DNA of 64,000 nt, taken from positions 25,445,025 to 25,509,024 of the forward strand of contig NC_060108.1 of the NCBI RefSeq assembly GCF_021155765.1, in the 5' to 3' direction. How positions within the stretch are numbered: position 1 is the first letter of the stretch; the number at the start of each line of letters is the position of its first letter. Positions 1 to 12,093 of this stretch are shown here, in pieces. Under the pieces are notes generated by a model that did not search any database, was not told where the DNA came from, and worked only from the letters and a program-made list of their open reading frames with translations. The DNA is from Diprion similis (Eukaryota > Arthropoda > Insecta > Hymenoptera > Diprionidae). Both the position numbers and the translations under genes were made by a program.

Positions 1-3000
1 ACATCGTTTTGAAAATGACAATGTAGTTTTGACCATTCATTTGCAAAGAAAAAAAACGATTCAAACCATTCGATAATTAATTGAGTCAATTTGGAACGAG
101 TTCCATGGAAAATTATAGGATTTGAAAAAAAAATCATCAGTCATAGAATATAAATCAATCCGACGACTTGAGTCACTTTTTGCATAGCCACAGCTCCGCC
201 AATTTCATTGCAAGTAGGATCGAAAGACCAAATTACTTTTGGAATATCTATAGGATAAAATCGATTAAAATCAATTTTTAAGCCCACTGGAATGGTCTAG
301 TCGGGCGTTTTCACTGTTTAGAGCTGATATTAAAATTGCATTCTAACAACAGCCGGTTCTCGGTTATTGAAACGGGATATTACTGAAGAACCTGCAACCG
401 ACGACTGCATGATGCTGTCATAAACGGACGAGTACTGCGTCACCTGCAATTAAGCTCCTTACCGTTAAATAACGAAATTACCCAGGCGAAGACGTTAGCT
501 GCGAGTATTACGTACAAGCATTTTTCTCTATTCTTCACCTCGTGTTCTGCTGCTTCTCTTTCTCTTCCATCGTTGGTTTTTTCTTCTTGCTTGTCCTCTG
601 CTACTGCTCGACAGGCTTGAGAAAACCTATCTTGCGCATTGAGTGACCGGTTCTTTGAGCTTTTATAACAAGCCTGCCAATTTCATTACTCAAACGGTGC
701 TGCAACGTGCCTTTATAAGTCTTCGGTGGATGGCTGTAATCGCTATTAAATAACGACAACCTGTAACGTCGACGTCCGTTCCTCTCCCGCTGCACTATGT
801 TCGACCCATTTTCCACCAGTCGCCGATAGCTAATTATCCCTGCTACAGTACATCGATAAATTAAATTCTACTCACATCGCCATATCTGATTCACTAATGT
901 TTATTTTTTTTTTAAATACTACATGCAATATTAGATTGGAATTCTAATTGTAAGTCTCTTTTCTCCTTCAACCGTTATTAGAGTTACTTGAAAAGTAACA
1001 CAAAGTATTCACACATTTTTACACATGCATGGGATCTTGATTGCATAAATGTCTGAATTGCGAAGGCATTTTCAAACAACTATAAGAGTCATTTGATTTA
1101 GGCGTATATCTCCCTATGAATTTACATTTTAGGCAAGTTACAGGTAACTACATGTAAAGCACCTGAAGTGGAAATAGAAATTGTAAAATATTGACGCTTT
1201 TTATATACGACCATGCAAATGCTCTGGCAATAATTTACATCCACTGGAATATTCAGAGGCTTTCCTTTCACTTGTGCATCGCCACGTTCCTCCGAGTTTA
1301 TGCTGCAGTCTATCGTCGAGCCGAAGGTACTTATTTCGCACGCTTCGTAACTCGAGATAACTGCCTTGCGACGTGGGAATACCTACAAAAGAAGCATGAA
1401 AATCTCATGTAGGCCACTCGGTGTTCCTTAGAAATTAAGGATGTAGGGAATCGAATCTGGCAACGATTCCTCGGAGGGGCTGAGATAAGTAAGATCGACG
1501 GATTCGCCCGCATTCCTTGAAGGGGACTTCTTACTTTTTCAATATTTTGTTCTAATTCACCCATCCTTGGAATTCGAATACGCCTATCACTTAGTTCATA
1601 AATTTGCGGAATCTCAAATTAGGCTCGTTTCTACTCAAGACTTTCCCCTCCTTCGACTGTTGGAATTCTGCATCTATTTCAACCCCCGCCAGGCAATCTG
1701 AGGGTGGCCGAGAAAGGATCGATCTGCTCGTTCAAGCCTCGATCGAGTTTCTCATTCTTCTATTGCAATGAAAAATTCAATGCGAACTGCGGTTTTCCTC
1801 AGCCTTTGGTGATTTCCTCAAATGCCTTTGTCGGACACTGCGAAAAGTAAAGATGTTCGAACTTTGTTTCAGTCTTGTTTCTTGCATTGAGACAGACTTT
1901 TCATGATTAAATCATTTTTTCCCGCAATCCACAAGCCCCCAGGCTAGCAGTGATTTGAAATTCGGTGGAAGTTTTTGCCCTGGGAACGAGTACGATAAAA
2001 ATCACTGTAGAGGGAGGATAAAAAGTTTCTCAAGAACGTGTCAATATCGACTCCGGAAAGGCTGCAAGGTCCATATTTCAGGGTGAAAAGAAGCGTGAAG
2101 AAAACCCGTAACTTTTCTTCTTTTTTACAGGAACATATCAGTGCGATATGGGGAAGAGGAAATATTGGCGAAAAATTTAATCGAATAAGTTCCTCGGACT
2201 TGATATGTGGAGATATCGACGCAGACCCTCTTTGCGTGTTCAAAATTGAAACGAACCTCGAGCGATATTCTGCCAATGAGATATCGCACGGCATGCATTA
2301 TACAGCACATTCATTAGAGCGAACTTTGACTCGTCTCGTCGACCGCTGAATGTATCGAGCAAACTTAGGCATGCCCTATATCAAGCTCAGATCTAACGTC
2401 TCGAACTAACTTGAGCCGCACTCTGTTTATCCAAGAATCCCGCAGCCAGGATCACAGAAGTTTTGATCAAACTTGCTCAAATTCCGTCGCCATAATCGAT
2501 TGCTGGCTAGTCGCTCCGCGATTTATGCGACTGCAGATAATCGGCGATTTCGTCCTTTCAGAACCGGTCATCGGATCACTTCGCCGAATCCTGTCTACCT
2601 GACGCAAAATGGTATTCAAATTCGCAATCACTAGCAGACTTAAGGTGTCAAAGTTTGATCTGGATCATCCTCGGAATTAGGCACGCAATAATTCTCTTTG
2701 AGGGATTGGAACATGTGATGATCGTACTTGTCCCGCTAATCCTGAAGTCTCTTTTACGATGTACCCACAAGCGTTTGGAGAGTTGATCAGAGAGCATAGT
2801 GGATCGAGAATATGCCAGCTTATAATTTGACGGGTGAAATTTCAAAGCGAGAAAGTCACAGTAACGTTCGACTGTCTGCTGGTGATAAAAGTGCGTGGGT
2901 TATATGCCCGAGCTTTGATGATTGATCGAGCAACGTTCGAACGCCGTCGAAGAAAGGAAACGTGTGTAGCGTGCGGTGTTGAATTGCAAAATGTCCGCAT

Positions 3001-5558
3001 TTTCCTGCGACCTTTTATCACGGAATACCAGATTCCTCGACGCACTTCACCGCGTCTCATCCACCCACGTATTGGCACGTACTTACACATCCAGGGTTAA
3101 GGAGAAATCCAGCCACTCGGTAACGTCGGTGTTCCGTTTCAAAAGAAGCCTGGCTACTCGTCGAAACGTGCTCCACATCTCACCCATAAACTTAGTGTTC
3201 CCCGCAAAATTTTTCTTCTCAATTTATCCCCTGAAACAACCACTTGACCCCGGTCAGTATTATGCTAAAAAAATCCAATCGCTTTCCATCTGATCGACAC
3301 ATTACGACTTATCTGAAAAAAACGCTGTTGCACTGTAAAAAAGATCAGTTATAAAATGGTTTTTTGTTCTTTTGACAACGTTCAGTCAATTCATTTGTCA
3401 AAGTTGAAATCAGAGTGCGGTTTTGTGTACGGTGAAGCAGCACCAGATCCACGTATGTCGTAACACGAACGTTAAGCCTCTCGTCAATCGATATAAAGCC
3501 GACCTCTGACAATAGCGATGTATGTACTCGTACAACCAATACGAGGAATCGCTTTTCAAACTCATTCATTTTTCAGCCCGTAACTAGACGAACGGAATCG
3601 CGTCGAGGGCTGGCAGTGTCAGTGTAGAAACCTAACTCCTTAGACCCGAGACGTAGATCTGACTTTGCTACTAGAGCCACTGCTCAATTATACCTACTCT
3701 TGATGGCAGTGTTTGATGGTCCTTTCTCCCTCTTACCGCAGCATCAACAGTAGTTCGTGTTAATAAACGGTGATAATTACTCCACGTGGGTGGGTCCCGT
3801 CATTACGGTTCCGAGCATTATTACTGCCTGATGCCTGGAAGGCGCGTTTGAGTCTGATGTAACCAAAGCTCCGTAAACCGTTCAAAGCTATTCTGCATGC
3901 AAACCCGAAACCACCCTCGAGCCATGCTTTCCCGCATTCCCCTTGCAGCCCCGAATTTCCCTTTTGACAAGACTCTGGATGCACGGTGTCAAAGTGAGCT
4001 TGTCAAGTTTTCCTACTCACGTGGTGTAAAGTCGCGAGTGTAACGCGTTGGATGAACTTTGACATTCATTCGCCGCACCTCGGGCAACGGGTAATAATTC
4101 TGTTAGTTAGCTGCCAGCGGTGAATAATTACGATGCAACGGCCAAGAGCTCGAGACTGTACTCATCAGCGTATCGTCTGCGAAACCCCAAGGCTTATAAA
4201 TATATATCACCCACAGGATTACGAGCGAGCAGGGTTTTATCTGAATTTAAATTGTCCGTGCAGAGAGTGTCGTCGCATCGTCCCATCTACACTACCTCCA
4301 CATCCATCATCGACGAGAAAAACCATACGCAAGCCTCACTCCCCATCTTCGTGGACACGTACGTTTTATTTTTCATTTTTTACGTGTCATCTTCCAGCCT
4401 ACATTACGGTTTGTATCCGTCGAACGCTCCCGGCTTTCCTTTCAAAGTCAGTTTTCCGAATCGGCATTGACGCCCTCTCTTGAGACCAACAGCGCCACGA
4501 CATTCAATAGTCAATCGATTTTCGTCCTCCTTTTTACTATGAATATAATAACGTTGGACGGTGGTAAAAATTGGAGCGAAATTCTCGTCGGCTGAAATTC
4601 GAAATATATGAACATACCCTCCGCGACCTGATTCTTGAGAACCATCCGTCGCACCCAATCTTCGTCTTTCGCGTCTTATGCGTGCCCAGCTCAAAGCTCG
4701 TGCTTACGGTGCTCTCTCCATTAAACGAGAAGACGAGCTCGGCATTTTCGAAGGATGAGGTATCGGACGTTTCTGTATTTCACGTGTATACGTACCACTG
4801 AAATAACAACGTCGAGCGACGTATGCTCGCTTCGTGTTCCCTTTCCGCGTGACACCATAGATGAGAATGAGCATATATCCTGTCTGGTAATGTGAAGTAC
4901 TCGTCGAGGAAAGCCTCAGGATTAACTGGATTTTGTTCATCGCGTATCAAACCCTTCTCCAAACTCGCAGTTACATGTACCGATATAATCTGAAACACCC
5001 GGAAAATAGACCGACTCGCGAAAAAATTTTTTCGGTTAGAAAAAACCATGATAGACTCGCTACAGGATTCGATTACGGATTTCTGGAGCACCGTGTTGTC
5101 CAATTTCAGTTGACCGGGTCGAGTCCCTTAGGATAATAAGCTCCTGGTTTTCTCTGTCGGCAAAATCCGAGGAGAACCGAGAAACAACAAATGAAAGAAA
5201 TGAAAAAGGAAGACGAGATATTACGAGGGGTTCAGTAACTCGGGATGGGATTCAGCCGGTGGTCTAATTGTGAGGACAGATGGAAAAGCGTCTCCACGGG
5301 TGGCTACCTCTACAGGTGGAGTTAATTGCACTGTCTGCCCGGTAGCCTGGTGACTGTCGGGGTTGAATGACCATAGCTGCTCTCTCGAACTCGTTATTTA
5401 ATTTTTTTTCTTCTCCAACAATAAGGTAAAGTGAGAAAAAGTAAGAGAGAAATGAAAAAAATGTCTGCGCACTATGCTCATAATTTATTTATCTTTTGAA
5501 TTGACAAGGGCAATGCCCACTTGCAAGTTGAATAGGAAATCCTATCTACCAAACAGAC
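1..5558. other. Intergenic DNA, no supported gene
   Basis: Both strands hold only short open frames (up to about 116 codons) with no recognisable domain, no convincing chain of spliced exons and no family resemblance. Some overlap each other on opposite strands, as chance frames do. The sequence is unique-looking, moderately AT-rich DNA. It could hold 5' non-coding exons or regulatory DNA for a flanking gene, but nothing specific can be supported. Confidence 0.6.
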
Positions 5559-5913
5559 ATGGTAGATTACAATGTTGCTATGTATGACTTTTGTCCGAAA
5601 AAGGAACGAGTCAAAGAGACAATCAAAGGACTTGCCGAATCAGTTGCTTTCCAAGAGTACGTGGGATTTGAATTATGCTTTCCTCCTCACTTGACGGTAA
5701 AGCGAATTTTCACACATTTCTTTCTACTGAAGTGATCCTATAAAACTTTTCTTCCTATCATTTCCTTTGCTGGGTATTTGACAGGAATTTACAAGTCAGG
5801 CTGTGCTGTTCTTAGACGAATATCTACAAATTTCTCAACATCACAACATTATTATTTTATTACCATTACAAGATAAAACTGTCCTGAATTTGATCAACAT
5901 TTATTCGTCATGA
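5559..5913 (+). CDS. Small unrecognised two-exon gene, 88 aa
   Basis: Exon 1 (5559-5696) starts MVDYNVAMYDFCPKK and ends in phase 0 at a GTAAAG donor. An 88-nt intron ends TTTGACAG, and exon 2 (5785-5913) stays in frame to TGA. The joined protein is 88 aa with no signal peptide. It has a charged segment (KKERVKETIKG), then a Cys/Pro-rich turn (FELCFPPHLT), then a hydrophobic stretch (HHNIIILLPLQDK). A canonical AATAAA lies at 5941-5946, 27 nt past the stop, so start, donor, acceptor, stop and poly(A) signal all fit one compact gene. I do not recognise the family. It could be a conserved small protein, a lineage-specific gene, or a relic of a longer gene with an upstream exon. The gene model is moderately supported; the function is unknown. 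Confidence 0.5.
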
Positions 5914-5940
5914 TTAACTCTTATCCTCAAAGTCATGTAG

Positions 5941-5946
5941 AATAAA
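5941..5946 (+). terminator. Poly(A) signal AATAAA of the small 5.6 kb gene
   Basis: AATAAA lies 27 nt after the TGA of the 88-aa gene, at a spacing suited to a very short 3' UTR. Confidence 0.4.
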
Positions 5947-6270
5947 GTTTGTTTAAAAAAGGATGTTTCTCGCAATTTCAGCGTCAATCGAGGCACAAAC
6001 AAGGCTGGTAAATGTTGTTTCTAGTTCGCCGGTGTTTACACTTCGACATATCTATTATGTGTATTCAAATACTGATCTATTAACAATGTATGTACATATT
6101 TTATGCGATATGTACGCTTGACATGCAAATTCTGTATACATATGTATACCTACGCGTCTTTCCCGCTGCTCACACATGTCCTCGTGTATTTCGTATATCT
6201 ACTATATTCACCCGTCGTATATTGCACGGACGGAAATTATCACATGGAAATGACACGTCAGGGCAGGCGA

Positions 6271-6312
6271 GGACGACGACGACGACGACGACGAGGACGA
6301 CGACGACGACGA
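6271..6312 (+). repeat. (GAC)n trinucleotide microsatellite
   Basis: Near-perfect GAC units interrupted by one GAG. The open frames reading poly-Arg or poly-Thr across it are artefacts of the repeat. Confidence 0.9.
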
Positions 6313-6529
6313 AAAACGCGATGTACCTGCCCGCCGAACATCCTCAGTGTCACCTTACTCGACACGTCCCTGCGACGATGAATTAATTACCAATGCATGA
6401 GACTCCCCTGCACCTCTCTGAATATTCATTCCACTAATCACTATCTGATAACAGTGAGGCTCGCTACCAGCGCTCACGCGATTGCGCTAACCACTGGTCG
6501 ACACTAATGGTGATCACGATGACAATGAC

Positions 6530-6554
6530 GATCATGATGATGATGATGATGATC
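6530..6554 (+). repeat. (GAT)n trinucleotide microsatellite
   Basis: A short run of ATG/GAT units about 220 bp after the GAC repeat. Confidence 0.85.
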
Positions 6555-9500
6555 TTCTACACCCCGATTGTCGGGTCACCTTGACTTTCAAACGATCAGG
6601 GTCACGCAGTGCTGTCTCGCTTCTCGTTTCTCCTTGGACTAAAGAAGCGGGAAAATGATACGTTTCTTTTATATGAACGAACAAAGTGGTCGGACAGGTG
6701 AGTCTTGACGCTATTTGTCACCATTTTTCGATATTACGATGAATTCGAGTGAGATGGTGATCTGTTCTCGGTGATCTTAAAAAATCACCTGCATCGATAA
6801 CCGTCTGAGAAGTGAATTAATGGACAAAAGGTGCTCTTTGTAACTCTTCTTTTATCTGTCAATTTCAACGGACATTGAAATCGCATAAGATGTCAAATGT
6901 CCACAACATAGTGAGGTGAAATAGACAACTGCAAATAAAGTTTCTACGTATACCTGCTAACTTCGCACTCACTGCACTGAGAATAAGTGTCACTTATATT
7001 CATCCAGACTATTATAGACATCGAGAAGGATTTCCAATTTCGAGAGGTGAGACGTGTCTAAATATGCTGTAGACGACGATAAGATGGATCGCACTTCTGA
7101 TAAGTGCTGAATGTTTTACCATACATCAATAGAGGATCGAGGTCTTCTCAGCATGATCAATCCACGGTAAAGTTTGTGCAAAAAATAACGATCGCACTGT
7201 CAGCCGATGTTATGAGAATTAACGTTACCAGGATAAAACTACGTAATTCTGTAAAAGGAAAAAACCGTGTTAAGTTACAGCAATTTGTTTATGGATTCTT
7301 GTTGTCATGGTCGTTGGCTTGGCATGTCAGAAATCCTTGCATGTCGGAGCGATAGGAATCGAGATCGCTGATAAAGCCGACCCGTGTTGCATGGTTGACA
7401 GTAAAACTACCTGGTATAAATCGTCTTGGCCCATCTTATCGTGCTAAATAACTTTATACGTGATGTAACTATATCGTATCCGTGAATCCGTAATTTGCAA
7501 ATGTGCGTAATCCCGCTCTTCTACTTATTATATCTACGAAGCTCACATTTAATCGCCGTTAATGCATGCCAAGAGAAGCTGTTACAGTTAGAGAGGAAAT
7601 CTGCAGCTTACTAACTTATCAACTCGGGAACTAACTTGCTAAATTATTCACGCTGTGGAGATGACGAGAGCCGAAAACGCAGCGATATTTTATACCTCAA
7701 CTGGAATCTCGGAAACGTGTCCTACGCATATTTTCACTTTCGGAATTTGGAACACCAAGTATACGATAATAACGAAGTTATTACCTAGACAAAAAATTCT
7801 GCTGCATCTTTGGTTATCTCTGGTGAAAATGATTTCCACGATTTTCACCAATTTTTAGTGAAATTGAGACATTTCGTGTAACTATTTTGCACATAGTTTT
7901 TCCATAGCTTCTCGTAAGAACTTGTAGATTTTCATGAAAATTTACATTTTTCAGTAAAAAATTTACAAGCTACTAAAATTAAAAAAAATTAACAATTCCT
8001 CACTAAATACTATGCATATTTACAATTTTGAGTTTTCCTATGAGTTTGTAGTAGTAGAAATTTTCACCAGGATATTCATCTATAGACCCTTACCACGAGA
8101 TCTGTTATGGTTCGTCGGTGTCTCGTACTTCCGGTACACTTATAAACGGCCCAAAAACGAAAGCCTAAAATTTATGCCGAGACGCGAAGCTGATTCGAAA
8201 ACTGGCGAACGTTACGGGGAGTCAAAAGGGTCGGTTGAACTGGAAGTTTTGATTTCCTCTGGCAATGCACCGCCTGGTGAATAAAAAATTAGAATTCGTG
8301 CCCGGGGGCCGGAAGGTGAGCCGAATACAAAATGGCCGGAAATGGCTAACACGCCGAAGCAAAAACTGCGAATGTTTATAACCTGAAGACAAACTCTTGA
8401 ACCTGGTGAAGAGAAGGGTAAATTTCCCTGAATTTCCGGGGCGCGAGTTTACACGAAGTTTTTTTAGCCCTTTGATGCACCGCCGTATAAAAAATTTCAT
8501 TAGCATTTTTTTAGAAATTAGAGCAAGCAGAAGCTGATTTTCATGACAGTAAGGGATCACCTTTTCCCTTTACACAGTAGATACCGTTAATTATAATACG
8601 ATAATACGTTTGAGATTTCAAAAGCTCGTTAAATTTGCCGAACCAGGGGATAGTCTTTTGCAGAAACGAGTAAACTTTGTCTCGCTATTCCCTGAACGAC
8701 CGATTTAATAAGATCGCAGACAAGAAAAACCCTCGACGTACGGTCCCAAAAGTTAAACTGCGCAACTTTGAAAGCTTTTCGTTATTGGAGCCACAACTCC
8801 GACCGCGCTTACTACTCACTTCTGGACAATCCGGGATGGCACACATCCGGGAGCTTAAAAAAAGGAAACAAAAGTTTGAAAAGCTATTTTGAGAGAAAGC
8901 ACTCCGTGGCTGCCATTAGGACGGAATCAAGCTCCTTATTTTCTCAATATGAAAGACACCAGCTTTTCCCTCACTTTCGTCGATCCCAAGTTGGAAAAGC
9001 TCTCGGGTATATAACGCGCTGAAACGACAGTTTCGGGTAAAAATGGTTGTTTATTAATTCGTTAATATTTAGAGTCCCGGAGGCTTTGCGCGGTTCAATT
9101 TCACGGAACTCGCGTAATTTTCTACCCACGTTGTTTTCGCGTTGAAGTCGCTAAAAAATGTAAAGGGTTGATTCTAGTCACCCGCTTCACAGCCATGCAT
9201 GGAAAAAAATGAAAAAACCGAAAAGCTTAACGGTAATCGCTGCGTCCCGCGTCTCGAGTATCGTATAAGGAAATGTAGTTCCGGGAATGGACGATACTCG
9301 GGAGTGTCTAGCGTCGTAAAAATTAAGCAGCGAAACCACGACCAGCTCAACAGAGGTAAAGACGCGCCAAGTAGGTGCTGAAAGGATGCAGGCAGGGGAC
9401 TGGAGCACAGTAAACAGTGGGCGGAAGCATCCTTCGAGGAGCAGAGAATGTGGAACAGGATACTGCCTGCATCCCCTGCATCGGGGTGGAAATTGTTATG

Positions 9501-10029
9501 CCCAACTTCCTTCTTCGGTCCTTTACCCTTATTACCTATCCCCCGTTTTTTGTACAGTCGTGCAGAAAGTGTTTACTCGCATCGGATGCTATTTTTGATG
9601 AGATGCAAATTGAGGATCTTCAGGATGATTCAAAAGATACGAAAAGAGAAAACTACAAGTTTCAAAAATCTCAAGTAATGTTTACTTGCGCTAGTAATCG
9701 TCAACACGAATTATTTAAAAATATTTATAAATCTTAGCTTATTCGAATAACACATGAAAAGATATCATCAGTTTCAGAAGAGGGTTTATCCTTGGAACGT
9801 TCTAAATAATTAGACTCTGGTGTGTTTGATACGATTCTAATGATTTTCTACTCATTTTACTCGTTCACCAGATGACCGAAAGTTCTCTGAAAAAGATAAA
9901 CGAAATCTGACATTACAGTATCGTCGTAACAGGTGAAAGATACTGTTGTAAATGTTTTTTGAAGACTCTTTTCCTAACCATTAATATTCATCCCTAATCT
10001 GCTTATTGGCTGGTTATCGAACGTCTGTA

Positions 10030-10032
<3 letters not shown>

Positions 10033-10063
<31 letters not shown>
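10033..10063 (+). repeat. (CT)n dinucleotide microsatellite
   Basis: About 15 perfect CT units, i.e. GA repeats on the other strand. In insects GA tracts can bind GAGA-type factors. No promoter is visible beside it, so it is listed as a plain repeat. Confidence 0.9.
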
Positions 10064-10066
<3 letters not shown>

Positions 10067-10551
10067 CATTATTATAACGACGTTGTATCGTTAAGCAGTG
10101 TGCATGCGGAAAGAGGTAATTGGTTAAGTTCCCTATAACGGGGAGAAGTACGTTGTATACCTGTATAGGTGTACCCAAGGGGAACTCGGTCAAGGCTCCG
10201 GCGTATAACTCAAACCAATTAGCTCGTTACTCACGGTTCAAAACTCAATTTATTTCCAACCGAGATGCAGCCACTGATCTCAATTTTTCATCAAGTTATC
10301 AGTTCAAGCGAGCGAAAGCGTATCTAGGCTCGGATGGTGGCTGCAGCTAGCTAGTCTCATTGCATCCGCCGCCCCGTCGACCGAGATAATCGAACTCCGA
10401 TCCGCCGAGACTAAAGATAATCATCCGATTCATGGAAATATCATGGAATGAAGTTATTTCAACGCTGGTCGGACGTCAATTTTTCCATACTAATATCGCG
10501 GTTTGCCACGTTATAATTGAGAATTCTCACGAGAGAAACAAGCGTGTTGCC

Positions 10552-10988
10552 TTAACGGGACACGTCAGTGAAACTCTAAACTTTTTCGATTTGCTTGAAA
10601 CCATGAAAATTGCAATCCAACAAGTTACCACCTAATTTTTATAATAATTGGTAATTGATAATATTCAAAAGAATTCATAGAAATTCACAAAAAATGTCAA
10701 TTACCAATTATTGGGACAATTAGCTGGTAACTTGCCAGATTGCAATTTCCGTAGTAACTTTTGTTCACTACGCTCGTCTAATAGTTGTGGAATTTTTTCA
10801 GATTTTTACAAAGAGAATTGTGGCGCAAGGAGCTTTTTTCTGACGTTATTTTAAATAATAACTGGACACATGTGGAACGGAACTGATTGGAACCGAATAA
10901 AAACTACTTGTTTTATGGAGCTTTATTATGAGTTTAAGTTTCAAGCAAATCGAAAAAGTTTAAGAGTTTCACTGACGTGTCCCCTTAA
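10552..10988. mobile_element. Foldback/MITE element flanked by TTAA
   Basis: Terminal inverted repeats of about 46 bp. The left arm begins CGGGACACGTCAGTGAAACT at 10556. The right arm, read on the minus strand from 10984, begins GGGGACACGTCAGTGAAACT and continues with the same AAACTTTTTCGATTTGCTTG. Both ends abut TTAA (10552-10555 and 10985-10988), the target duplication of piggyBac-type elements. A nested pair of arms (about 10607-10640 against 10718-10750) lies inside. No transposase frame is present, so it is non-autonomous. TTAA is itself a palindrome, so it could belong to the arms rather than be a target duplication. Confidence 0.75.
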
Positions 10989-12093
10989 AATTCATGGATT
11001 CTTGTTAGATCCATGATCTACGCGATTAAATCCACCCAAAGCTATCACTATCCGCCATCTTGTCCAAAAATGATTGCAGCGATAGTGAAAATATCAATGA
11101 CTTTACTCCTGCTCCCATTGAGGCGATCATCGTACGATAATTTGGAAGCTGTTCTAACGATCAGGCTCAAATCCTCCATTTGGTAAACAATATTACCGGC
11201 TTAGCAGCTGACGATGTTTGAGCCTCAGCTTTCTTGACTGCTGCAGGCAGGACGATTTAGACTAAGTTGATAAGCGCGGTATTATCGCAGGGCACGCGGT
11301 ATATAATATACGGTTCATTAATCATCATGAGACATTTCGCCGCAAACCGAAAGCGGTTTTATACCCTAATTGGTGGATCTCAGGGCCGCAGCTGTTTCTT
11401 GGCAATAATTTTCAATTCAACGCGTCTAGATATCTTTATTTTCCCTGACCTTCACGTTCGTGAATAAAAACGAACTTGTTTTTCATTCGTAATCTTAATG
11501 GTTAATTTTCTTCTCTAATTTTCTATAGTACGTTAGAGCGTATATAATTAAACCTACAAGTTCCAACCTATAGCCATCTTAAATGGAAATCATCTAGGGG
11601 TTAAACTTTTTACTGTAGGTGATAAAACTTTCTACTCGATTAATTGGTAAATGGGCGTCACTGCTAGGTCTCGCCACTCTTGACTCAGGGTAGTTCACGT
11701 TTTTCAACTCCACATTCTTCGTCTTGTCAATTATTTTCCCGGCCATGTTCCGCCGATAATCGTTGCGATTATATTCGACTAACGAACGAAAATACAACGC
11801 TAATAATCATGACACACTGTATATGCTAACCGAGTTAAAAACTTGATTTTTTGCTGATTGCAGAACCAACAAAAGATTGAGGATGAACCCTACAATGGAC
11901 GCAAGAATTCTAAGGCGAAGATCTTACAATTCGGAGTGAAAAATTGAGATGACGATTAAAATACGGAAGTGAAAAACTACCGAGAACTATGAAACCGAGG
12001 AAAATGTCATCCCCGAAGTTTCTCACCCACGACATAAATCCGACCTAAGAAAAAAGATAGCTATTCACACATCGCCCCACGCCTCTGAATAAG

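Larger units (their letters stand above)
5947..10551. other. Intergenic DNA with microsatellites
   Basis: No open frame here has family resemblance. The region holds simple repeats, listed separately, and otherwise unremarkable non-coding DNA. It probably contains 5' regulatory sequence or non-coding first exons of the downstream receptor gene, but none can be pinned down. Confidence 0.5.

Noticed and set aside
4120-4483. Two overlapping 116-codon frames in different phases
   Set aside because: Neither shows family resemblance. Long frames in two phases at once point to a stop-poor composition rather than a gene.
6090-6386. Arg-rich or Thr-rich short proteins
   Set aside because: Produced by the GAC microsatellite.
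9417-9737. 106-codon frame
   Set aside because: Overlaps two other frames on the same strand, has no recognisable motif, no spliced partners and no poly(A) signal in context.
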